Shown piece after piece: positions 25,891 through 33,010 of a DNA stretch of 64,000 nt (its first letter is position 1; each line of letters opens with the position of its first letter). The notes beneath the pieces are model-generated. The model saw only the letters and a list, made by a program, of their open reading frames with translations, searched no databases and had not been told where the DNA came from. The position numbers and the translations under genes are program-made. Source of the DNA: Porcincola sp945869225 (GTDB taxonomy: Bacteria; Bacillota; Clostridia; Lachnospirales; Lachnospiraceae). The stretch spans positions 62,001-126,000 of the forward strand of contig NZ_JBQKGW010000007.1 of assembly GCF_052118625.1 (NCBI RefSeq). The letters are read 5' to 3'.

Positions 25891-27168
25891 ATGGAAAAGG
25901 CAACGGTAAGAAGCAATAGAGCTGGGATTGCGAAAAATGTGGTCCTGGCAGGAGTGCTGTGCAGCGCCATTGCGGCATGGTCCTTCACATCGGTCAACGC
26001 GTATGCTGCCGGCAGCAGTACAACCTCGCAGTCGGAGACAGAGGCACCGGCCCCCACAGTATCGGGAACGGACGTCGTGTTCAGTACGGATTATCCGGGT
26101 GTGTCCGTCAAGCCGGGAGACTCCACCACATTTTCCCTCTATCTGACGAATGACGGGGACAAACAGGACACGGTTGAGCTGAGCGCCGCAGATCTGCCGG
26201 ATGGCTGGACAGGAAGCTTCAAGGGCTCTTCCTCAGAGGTTTCGATGGTTCATGTTGAGGCTGCGCAGACGAAGGAGGCTTCACCGACACTGAGCTACGC
26301 GCTTTCCATTCCGGAGGACACAAAGGAGGGAACCTACAATCTGACGCTGGAAGCCAAGGGTGACAGTACGGACGCAAAGCTTCCGCTGACCGTCAAAGTT
26401 GACAAGAATGAGAAGGGTGTTGCGGCCGGCGAGTTTACGGCAGAGTATCCGGAGCAGCAGGGCGCTTCCTCCACAAATTTCAGCTTTTCCACGACACTGA
26501 AGAACAATGGGTCTGCGAACGCAACGTATGCGCTGGCAGCAGACAACGTTCCGGATGGATGGACCGTTACCTTTACACCGTCCGGGGCATCTGCACAGTC
26601 GGCTTCCGTACCGGTTGACGCAGGATCAAGCTCCTCCATCACAGTTGCAGTCACACCGTCCAAGGATGCCAAGCAGGGTGATTATGAGATTGACTGCACC
26701 GCAACATCCGGAGATGAGACTCTGAAGCTTCCGCTGACCGTCACGATCACAGGTACATATGGGATGACCCTGACGACTCCGTCCGGGAATCTCTCTGCAA
26801 AGGCCTATGCCGGGGAAGGCAGGAAGGTCACACTCGAAGTCCAGAATACCGGGAATGTTGCCCTGAAGAATGTCCAGCTGATGTCCCAGGCCTCGACGGA
26901 CTGGAATGTCGAGTTCGACAACAGCACCATCGATTCGATTGATCCGGGTGCGTCCAAGGAGGTGACCGCGACGATCACTCCGGCAAAGGATGCAGTGATC
27001 GGAGACTATGTCACCGCGATTACGGCGAAGAACGATAACGCAAGCTCAGAGGCGGATCTGCGCGTTTCTGTCCAGAATCATACTGGCTGGGGCGTTGTCG
27101 CCATCGTCATCATCGCAGCACTTGTTGTCAGCCTTTGGGCGATTATCCGCAAGTTCGGCAGGAGATAA
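25891..27168 (+). CDS. Membrane-anchored NEW3-domain protein
   Basis: A 425-aa extracellular protein with a signal peptide (cleavage probably after AYA near residue 36) and a C-terminal membrane anchor, VVAIVIIAALVVSLWAIIRK. In between are three or four beta-rich repeats of about 100 residues; each has a pattern like SVKPGDSTTFSLYLTNDGD, PDGWTGSF and ITPAKDAVIGDYVTAITA, the pattern of the NEW3 domain of COG1470. Such proteins are often encoded next to an ABC ATPase and permease, as here. The anchor points it outside the cell, where it may act as a receptor, scaffold or cargo-handling part of the transporter. Role inferred from context only. Confidence 0.85.
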   Translation: MEKATVRSNRAGIAKNVVLAGVLCSAIAAWSFTSVNAYAAGSSTTSQSETEAPAPTVSGTDVVFSTDYPGVSVKPGDSTTFSLYLTNDGDKQDTVELSAADLPDGWTGSFKGSSSEVSMVHVEAAQTKEASPTLSYALSIPEDTKEGTYNLTLEAKGDSTDAKLPLTVKVDKNEKGVAAGEFTAEYPEQQGASSTNFSFSTTLKNNGSANATYALAADNVPDGWTVTFTPSGASAQSASVPVDAGSSSSITVAVTPSKDAKQGDYEIDCTATSGDETLKLPLTVTITGTYGMTLTTPSGNLSAKAYAGEGRKVTLEVQNTGNVALKNVQLMSQASTDWNVEFDNSTIDSIDPGASKEVTATITPAKDAVIGDYVTAITAKNDNASSEADLRVSVQNHTGWGVVAIVIIAALVVSLWAIIRKFGRR

Positions 27169-27171
27169 AAA

Positions 27172-28173
27172 ATGTCGGAAGATTATACAATCATCCGCAC
27201 CAAAGACCTGACGAAGGCGTACGGCAGCAAGGTGGCAGTCAACCATCTCAACCTCAGCATTAAAAAGGGAGAGATTTTCGGGCTGCTCGGGCCGAATGGT
27301 GCGGGAAAGACGACGACGATACTGATGCTGCTCGGACTGACGGAGCCGACACTTGGCAGTGCCGCGATCGACCGGCATGACTGCACGAGAGACTCGTTTC
27401 AGGTCAAGCGCATCACAGGGTATCTTCCGGACAATGTCGGGTTTTACGGGGACATGACCGGAAGGGAGAACCTCCGTTTCACAGCACGTCTCAATGGAGT
27501 GCCGGAGAAGGAGATTGATGGCAGGATCGACCAGCTGCTGGAGCGGGTCGGGATGACGTATGCCGGTAACCAGAAAACGAATACCTATTCAAAGGGCATG
27601 CGGCAGAGGCTCGGGATTGCCGATGTTCTGATGAAGGATCCGGAGGTCATCATCATGGACGAACCGACCCTCGGACTGGACCCGGAAGGCATGCGGGAAT
27701 TCCTGCAGCTGATCAAGCAGCTGTCTGTCGAGGACGGAAGAACCGTACTGGTGTCCTCCCATCAGCTCTACCAGATCCAGCAGATCTGCGACAGAGTCGG
27801 GATCTTTGTCGGAGGCAATCTGATCGCGTCAGGCAAGATTAACGAGCTGGGCAGGAAGATTGTCTCGGAAGGACATTATGTCCTTGAGATAGAAGTTGAG
27901 CCCTGTGATGATCGTTTCCTTGGCTTCATCGGAACGCTGGACGGCGTGAAGAAGGTGTCGAAGGAAGGTGAGCGCTTCATCATCGAGTCGGACAGGGACC
28001 TTCGGAAACAGATCACGGAGTTCCTGGGCGTGAATCACTACACGCTGCTCCACCTGCGTCAGAAGGGCGGAGACCTGGATGAAATTTACAGGGTTTATTT
28101 TGAACAGGCAGAGAAAGAGGAGGCAAAACATGTCAAGTCCGGTAAAGAGCACGGCGGCAGAAAAAAAGTCTGA
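27172..28173 (+). CDS. ABC transporter ATP-binding protein
   Basis: ATPase (333 aa) of an ABC-2-type exporter. Walker A is LLGPNGAGKTTTIL near residue 38, the signature YSKGMRQRLGIADVL near 140 and Walker B VIIMDEPTLGLDPEG near 159; the switch histidine is in VSSHQL. A C-terminal extension (about 230-333) resembles the accessory domain of CcmA/NatA-type ATPases. It starts 3 bases after the NEW3 gene, and the permease gene begins inside its 3' end, so all three are one operon and likely one complex. The substrate is not evident. Confidence 0.93.
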   Translation: MSEDYTIIRTKDLTKAYGSKVAVNHLNLSIKKGEIFGLLGPNGAGKTTTILMLLGLTEPTLGSAAIDRHDCTRDSFQVKRITGYLPDNVGFYGDMTGRENLRFTARLNGVPEKEIDGRIDQLLERVGMTYAGNQKTNTYSKGMRQRLGIADVLMKDPEVIIMDEPTLGLDPEGMREFLQLIKQLSVEDGRTVLVSSHQLYQIQQICDRVGIFVGGNLIASGKINELGRKIVSEGHYVLEIEVEPCDDRFLGFIGTLDGVKKVSKEGERFIIESDRDLRKQITEFLGVNHYTLLHLRQKGGDLDEIYRVYFEQAEKEEAKHVKSGKEHGGRKKV

Positions 28174-29314
28174 GGCCGGGACAAAAAGACAAACCTCCGA
28201 CAATCGTGCCTGGTTCGGAATGAAGCCGAAGAAGGAAAAAGGGCTCGATGCCGTCAGGGAGAAGGTTGACAGTGTAGTCGGGAAAATGGAGTCCCAGAAG
28301 GATCCTGAGCTGGAAGCAGCTGCCGAGGAGAGGCGTCAGGTACGCTATCACAGTCTGGATGCGCTTTACAGGAAAGAGCTCGCAGACCATATCTGCAGCA
28401 AGCGTCTGGTCATCATCCTGGTAATTGTCGCGGCACTGTCGATCGCGAGTGTGTACGGCGCGCTGACAGGTATTAAATCGGCCATGGATGCGGCGGCTTC
28501 TGGGAAGGGCGATTCCTTTGACACGACCTTCATGTTCCTGAAACTGTATACGACCTCCGGCAATTCCATTCCGTCCTATATGTCTCTGATCGCACTGATC
28601 GGGCCGTTCATCGGGCTGATTCTGGGATTTGACGCGATCAATTCAGAGAAGAGCAACGGGACGCTGAACCGGCTTGTCTCCCAGCCGATCTACAGGGATT
28701 CCATTATCGTCGGAAAGTTCCTGGCATCGGCAACGCTGATCACAGTCATGGTGTTTGCGACCGGTATCGCGGTTGGGGCGGCGGGCTTCCTTTTCTCCGG
28801 AATCAAACCGGATGGAGAGCAGATCGCGAGAGTGCTGATCTACCTGATCTATACGATCGTGTATATCTGCTTCTGGCTGGCCATGTCAATGCTGTTTTCG
28901 GTTTTCACACGCCATGCAGCAACCTCTGCGCTGGCTTCCATCGCCCTCTGGCTGTTCTTTGCGATCTTCATGAGCCTGCTGGCAGGGATCATCGCGGACG
29001 GCGTGTATCCGGTCAGCACGGAGTATCAGCAGGCTGCCAATGCACTGAAGAATGCAAATCTGAACACAGGGCTGAATCGCATATCGCCGTACTATCTGTA
29101 CTCAGAGGCGGCGTCGATTATCATGAACCCTGCGGCGAGAGCCATCAACGCGGTTTCCTATGCGCAGCTGGTCGGGGCCATCAGTGGATATCTGTCCCTG
29201 GGGCAGAGTCTTCTTCTGGTGTGGCCGCATCTGGTCGGGCTGCTGGCGCTGACATTTGTCTCATTCGAGATTTCCTATGTCGGCTTCATGAGGCAGGAGA
29301 TCAGAGGAAACTGA
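28130..29314 (+). CDS. ABC-2 type permease
   Basis: Membrane component (394 aa) of the transporter. About 100 cytosolic, charged residues (Lys/Glu-rich, for example MKPKKEKGLDAVREKVD) precede the first membrane segment LVIILVIVAALSIASVYG; five further hydrophobic segments follow, including the ABC-2 pattern LIALIGPFIGLILGFDAINSEKSNGTLNRLVSQPI. ATG 28130 follows AAAGAGGAGGCAAAAC and lies 44 bases inside the ATPase gene in another frame, indicating coupled translation. An imperfect GC hairpin without a clear T run (29324-29358) follows the stop. Confidence 0.9.
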   Translation: MSSPVKSTAAEKKSEAGTKRQTSDNRAWFGMKPKKEKGLDAVREKVDSVVGKMESQKDPELEAAAEERRQVRYHSLDALYRKELADHICSKRLVIILVIVAALSIASVYGALTGIKSAMDAAASGKGDSFDTTFMFLKLYTTSGNSIPSYMSLIALIGPFIGLILGFDAINSEKSNGTLNRLVSQPIYRDSIIVGKFLASATLITVMVFATGIAVGAAGFLFSGIKPDGEQIARVLIYLIYTIVYICFWLAMSMLFSVFTRHAATSALASIALWLFFAIFMSLLAGIIADGVYPVSTEYQQAANALKNANLNTGLNRISPYYLYSEAASIIMNPAARAINAVSYAQLVGAISGYLSLGQSLLLVWPHLVGLLALTFVSFEISYVGFMRQEIRGN

Positions 29315-29440
29315 CGCAGCAAAGCCTTCGGCAGTCTGATATGGGCTGCCGGAAAGGCAGAAGTATGGTTTCCTGTCTGGTGAGATGCGCGCCGGACGGC
29401 TGATGAAGGCTGTTGAACCCTGCTGAACCGTGAAAAGTCC

Positions 29441-29469
29441 TTGAACTGAGCCGTGAAATGGCATAAAAT
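29441..29469 (+). promoter_or_regulatory. Promoter of efp
   Basis: TTGAAC (29441-29446), a 17-base spacer and TAAAAT (29464-29469). Predicted start near 29476, giving a leader of about 70 bases to the efp ATG. Confidence 0.7.
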
Positions 29470-29544
29470 AAAGCGATGCATGGCGGAATCAAAAGATGCG
29501 ATGCGATCTACGGATATGCGATAAGGACATAAGGAGGAATTTAT

Positions 29545-30102
29545 ATGGTATCAGCAGGCGATTTCAGGAACGGCATTACACTGGAGATCGATGGACAGGT
29601 TATGCAGGTCATGGAGTTTCAGCATGTCAAGCCGGGCAAGGGAGCGGCATTTGTCCGTACCAAGCTCAGGAATGTCATCGATGGCGGCGTTGTCGAGAGA
29701 ACGTTTCGCCCGACTGAGAAGTTCCCGCAGGCAAGAATTGACCGCATCGATATGCAGTATCTGTACCAGGACGGCGATCTGTACAATTTCATGAATGTTG
29801 AGACCTACGATCAGATTGCCATCAACAGCGATATCGTCGGCGACAGCATGAAGTTCGTCAAGGAGAACGAGAATGTAAAGGTCCTTTCCTACAACGGATC
29901 TGTGTTCGCAATCGAGCCGCCGCTGTTCGTTGAGCTCGAAGTCACTGAGACTGAGCCGGGCCTGAAGGGGAACACTGCGACAGGTGCAACCAAGCCGGCA
30001 ACCGTCGAGACAGGTGCGCAGATTCAGGTGCCGCTGTTTGTCAACACAGGTGATAAGCTGAAGATTGACACTAGAACGGGAGAGTATTTGTCCCGCGTAT
30101 AA
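29545..30102 (+). CDS. efp: Elongation factor P
   Basis: Translation factor (185 aa) that relieves ribosome stalling at consecutive prolines. The start MVSAGDFRNGITLEIDG, the loop HVKPGKGAAFVRTKLRN with its lysine at the P-site tip, and the C-terminal OB domain ending GDKLKIDTRTGEYLSRV are all standard. The lysine loop is of the Bacillus type. ATG 29545 follows AAGGAGGAATTTAT. It is monocistronic, with its own promoter and a strong terminator. Confidence 0.97.
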   Translation: MVSAGDFRNGITLEIDGQVMQVMEFQHVKPGKGAAFVRTKLRNVIDGGVVERTFRPTEKFPQARIDRIDMQYLYQDGDLYNFMNVETYDQIAINSDIVGDSMKFVKENENVKVLSYNGSVFAIEPPLFVELEVTETEPGLKGNTATGATKPATVETGAQIQVPLFVNTGDKLKIDTRTGEYLSRV

Positions 30103-30108
30103 TGTGAC

Positions 30109-30150
30109 AAAAAAAGGGGATCCGCGGATATCCGCGGATCCCCTTTTTTT
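30109..30150. terminator. Bidirectional terminator between efp and traX
   Basis: A perfect 28-base palindrome (30116-30143, 14-base arms with no unpaired loop, beginning GGGGATCCGCGG) is flanked by an A run on the left and seven T residues on the right, so it can terminate both the rightward efp transcript and the leftward traX transcript. The palindrome contains two adjacent copies of the self-complementary ATCCGCGGAT. Confidence 0.9.
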
Positions 30151-30172
30151 GCAAATGACAGACACTTCAGAC

Positions 30173-30931
30173 TTATGTGATAGTTGCGATACAGAGCCAT
30201 CTGATCAGACCGAGAATCATCAGATGAACAGGATAGAAAAGGTAGAAAAAGTATTTCAGCCGCAGACCGCGCTTTCCATTGTACAGGTAGCAGAGAATAA
30301 ACGAAGGCGGGGCATATGTTTCCCAGGCGATCGCGGCGGCGCCTGCAAAGCACTGAACCAGCCGTTCATCATGAAATAAGTACAGGACAACGATCAGGAA
30401 AACACCCCGGAAGCTGTAATCGGTCATGAGCCCCCTCGCGAAGGTCATTCCACACAGGGCAATGACCAGCCGGAGCATTCTCCGGGAACGGAACTGGTCC
30501 ATCGTCCAGATGGTCCAAAGTCCGATCAGGAGCGTGAAATAAACATTCTGTTTCAGCGGGTAGAACCAGCCGGGCTTGAGGGCCAGGTCAAACGGAATCT
30601 CGGAGATCAGTGAGAAAAGAAAGAGCCGCTCCATATATTTGCGGACATCGTGCGTGTGATAGTAGCCCTCGACGATGAGAAAACAGAAGATGGGAAACGC
30701 AAGCCGCCCGATCTGACGCATCACGGTATAGACGGACAGAATCTGGTTGTAACGGGCGGCATTTGCCCGGATGGCGGGCTGATTCAGCAGCTGCAGGACA
30801 ACAGAACCGCCGGTATGGTCGATCAGCATCGTGATGCAGGCAAACAGCTTCAGCGTGCTGGAAGACAGGCCATACCGGGAACCGGACAGGCCTGCCATCA
30901 GCCGGCTGTGTGAGACACGTTGTTCCTCCAT
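30173..30931 (-). CDS. TraX family membrane protein
   Basis: A 252-aa integral membrane protein of the TraX family. The start of the conserved region, LKLFACITMLIDHTGG, is the family signature, followed by GRLAFPIFCFLIVEGYYHTHDVRKY and about seven hydrophobic segments. In F plasmids TraX N-acetylates pilin, and chromosomal Firmicutes copies are treated as acyltransferase-like proteins of unknown substrate. It is alone on the minus strand, convergent with efp and divergent from surE. No clear promoter was seen in the 300 bases upstream, which contain a small inverted repeat around 30950-30980. Confidence 0.85.
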   Translation of the reverse strand: MEEQRVSHSRLMAGLSGSRYGLSSSTLKLFACITMLIDHTGGSVVLQLLNQPAIRANAARYNQILSVYTVMRQIGRLAFPIFCFLIVEGYYHTHDVRKYMERLFLFSLISEIPFDLALKPGWFYPLKQNVYFTLLIGLWTIWTMDQFRSRRMLRLVIALCGMTFARGLMTDYSFRGVFLIVVLYLFHDERLVQCFAGAAAIAWETYAPPSFILCYLYNGKRGLRLKYFFYLFYPVHLMILGLIRWLCIATIT

Positions 30932-31101
30932 AGGAATCCTTTCGAAGTACCGGCCCGTTTCGGACCGGTCAGAAATCAGAATGAACAGTCAAAAGTGTAT
31001 CACCAATGCAGCTGGAAGAAAAGATGCCGGTGGCGTCTGCGTCTGAATTTCAGCCGGTCTTTCGCTGCAGTCCGAACGGCAGAGATAAAAGCATTTGCAC
31101 T

Positions 31102-31130
31102 TTGCATATGAGCGGGCTGGCATATATAAT
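31102..31130 (+). promoter_or_regulatory. Promoter of surE
   Basis: TTGCAT (31102-31107), a 17-base spacer and TATAAT (31125-31130); predicted start near 31137, about 80 bases before the surE ATG. Confidence 0.72.
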
Positions 31131-31219
31131 TCAGGGTGTCTTCTATGAAGGCAGAGTCAGGGCCATCTGATGAGCAGATGACGGAAAACAGGACAACCAG
31201 GAAAGGAACGGAGACGAAA

Positions 31220-31978
31220 ATGCTGAAAATACTTGTGACGAATGATGATGGGATCGACGCTCCGGGCATTGTGAAACTGGCGGCCTGTGCGGCAAAACTG
31301 GGGACAGTGACGGTGGTAGCACCGAAAAACCAGTGTTCAGGGATGTCGCACCATATTACATTGAACCGGCCGATGGAACTGAAGGAGAGGCCGGATTTTC
31401 CCGTGAAGGGGGTGAAGGCTTACAGTCTTGACGGAACGCCGGCGGACTGCGTCAGGTCGGTTGTCCATGGGATGCTGGATCCGGACGCCGGGGAGAAGGG
31501 TGCCGGAACGGAGGCGTATTTTAAACAGAATCCGTATTTCCCCGATATTGTGTTTTCCGGGATCAATGCGGGCGCCAATGCAGGCTATGATATCGTTTAT
31601 TCAGGAACGGTCGGAGCGGCGATGGAAGCAGTACTCTATGGAATCCCGGCTGTCTGTTTTTCCCAGGAACAGGCGGGATGTGATGAGGCTGCAGACCGGT
31701 ATCTGGACCAGATCGCCGGAGAACTGATTCACAGACAGCTCCCTGCTGGCCAGATCTGGAATGTCAATTTCCCAAGAGTGGGTCTGAACGAGCTGAAGGG
31801 AATCCTGTATGACCGTGTGCCGGATCACTGGTGTATGTACCACGACTATTATATCGAGCATGATGGATACGTGACCGTAACGGATGTAAAACGGACATCA
31901 GGAGCGATCGGGACCGATATCGGAGCCATTCTCGCAGGATACATCTCAATCGGAGTTATATCCAATCCAGTCGTATAA
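31220..31978 (+). CDS. surE: 5'/3'-nucleotidase SurE
   Basis: Metal-dependent nucleotidase (252 aa) acting on nucleoside 5'- and 3'-monophosphates. The signature ILVTNDDGIDAPGIVKLA carries the metal-binding Asp pair; NQCSGMSHHITL and SGINAGANAGYDIVYSGTVGAAMEA complete the active site. I chose ATG 31220 because GGAACGGAGACGAAA precedes it and homologues begin at this point; the longer reading would start at the transcription start itself. It is preceded by its own promoter. Confidence 0.95.
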   Translation: MLKILVTNDDGIDAPGIVKLAACAAKLGTVTVVAPKNQCSGMSHHITLNRPMELKERPDFPVKGVKAYSLDGTPADCVRSVVHGMLDPDAGEKGAGTEAYFKQNPYFPDIVFSGINAGANAGYDIVYSGTVGAAMEAVLYGIPAVCFSQEQAGCDEAADRYLDQIAGELIHRQLPAGQIWNVNFPRVGLNELKGILYDRVPDHWCMYHDYYIEHDGYVTVTDVKRTSGAIGTDIGAILAGYISIGVISNPVV

Positions 31979-32219
31979 GGGGGATACCCGCAGACGGGGC
32001 TGCGTGCGAAAGCGGAAAACGGCAGCTTTCCGGATGATTCGAAACTGTGATTTGTTTGTGTACAGATTCCAATAGAAGTTGGAAGGTGCTACAATGAATC
32101 TGACAGCTGACGATTTTCGGTGATCATCATGGAGAGCTGATCCGGATACATACGTGATGACGTTCATATCCGGGAATTAGGAAGCATGCAGGATAGAGTG
32201 ACAGGGAGGAGGTCTCGAT

Positions 32220-32783
32220 ATGTCATTGCTGGATGATCTGGGCGGAAAGCTCAATAAACTGACCGGAAAGCTGAAGGACGCGGATCTGGGGGACAAGATC
32301 AGTGAGGTTGGAAATAATGTCGCGGATGCTTTGAGCATGGGTGCAAGGACTGCTTATGGCAGGGCAAAGAATGCTGCCGAGGTCGGCGGCCTGAAACTCA
32401 AGCTGGCAGACGCAAGAAAGGAAGAGGCCGCTGCGTTTGAAAAGTTCGGACGCAGATATATGGAGCTTCACAGAGAGGACGCCGATCCGGATCTTCTTGA
32501 TGAGATTGAGTCAATCAAGGCGGCCGGAAGGAAGGTCGAGTCAATTCAAAGGTCCATCGAGGAATCAAAAGCCGCGCAGGCAGCTGCTGAGGCTGAGATG
32601 AAGGAAAAGGCTGAGGAACAGAAGACTGCCGCAGCGGAAGAAGACGCGGGTGATGAGTTTTCCGGGACGGTGACGGAGGAGGAGACTCCCGCAGAGCACA
32701 CAGAAGAAGAGACCGCAGCGGAAGAAAAGAGCCCGTCGGAGCCTGAGAAGGCAGTCGATAACCAGACGGACGGGCAGAACTAA
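32220..32783 (+). CDS. Small charged helical protein of unknown function
   Basis: I do not recognise a family for this 187-aa protein. The first ~45 residues are amphipathic (SLLDDLGGKLNKLTGKLKDA), residues 50-130 form an Ala/Glu/Lys-rich probable coiled coil (KLADARKEEAAAFEKFGRRY), and the last 55 are an acidic Glu/Ala/Thr tail. There is no signal peptide or membrane segment. ATG 32220 follows AGGGAGGAGGTCTCGAT. A weak extended -10 (TGCTACAAT, 32087-32095) lies about 125 bases upstream. The gene is followed by an intrinsic terminator and the CIRCE-controlled htpG. Similar small proteins next to chaperone or stress genes exist, but I infer no function. Confidence 0.75.
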   Translation: MSLLDDLGGKLNKLTGKLKDADLGDKISEVGNNVADALSMGARTAYGRAKNAAEVGGLKLKLADARKEEAAAFEKFGRRYMELHREDADPDLLDEIESIKAAGRKVESIQRSIEESKAAQAAAEAEMKEKAEEQKTAAAEEDAGDEFSGTVTEEETPAEHTEEETAAEEKSPSEPEKAVDNQTDGQN

Positions 32784-32812
32784 AAAACAGGATGAATCGT
32801 CTGTGACGGCAA

Positions 32813-32852
32813 GGTCAGGAATCCTTTCGAGCGGATTCCTGACCCTTTTTTG
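32813..32852 (+). terminator. Intrinsic terminator upstream of htpG
   Basis: A 12-bp perfect stem, GGTCAGGAATCC pairing with GGATTCCTGACC, with an 8-base loop and a run of six T, ending the preceding small gene. Confidence 0.9.
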
Positions 32853-32884
32853 TGCAGGCCGGAATGCCGGGCAGATACAAATTG

Positions 32885-32911
32885 CTAGCACTCACCAAAA
32901 ATGAGTGCTAA
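32885..32911 (+). promoter_or_regulatory. CIRCE element (HrcA operator)
   Basis: CTAGCACTC, nine bases, GAGTGCTAA: the canonical TTAGCACTC-N9-GAGTGCTAA inverted repeat with a single mismatch at the first base. It sits 7 bases upstream of the htpG -35 box, which indicates repression of htpG by HrcA. Confidence 0.93.
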
Positions 32912-32918
32912 ATTTTCC

Positions 32919-32947
32919 TTGACTTTTGCCTCATGCAGAACTAGAAT
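32919..32947 (+). promoter_or_regulatory. Vegetative promoter of htpG
   Basis: TTGACT (32919-32924), a 17-base spacer and TAGAAT (32942-32947), immediately after the CIRCE element. Predicted start near 32954, about 57 bases before the ATG. Confidence 0.8.
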
Positions 32948-33010
32948 CTCTGCATATAAGGTCAGGTATGACCGCTTTCCAATTCATGAAATGCAGGAGG
33001 CGAAATCAAT

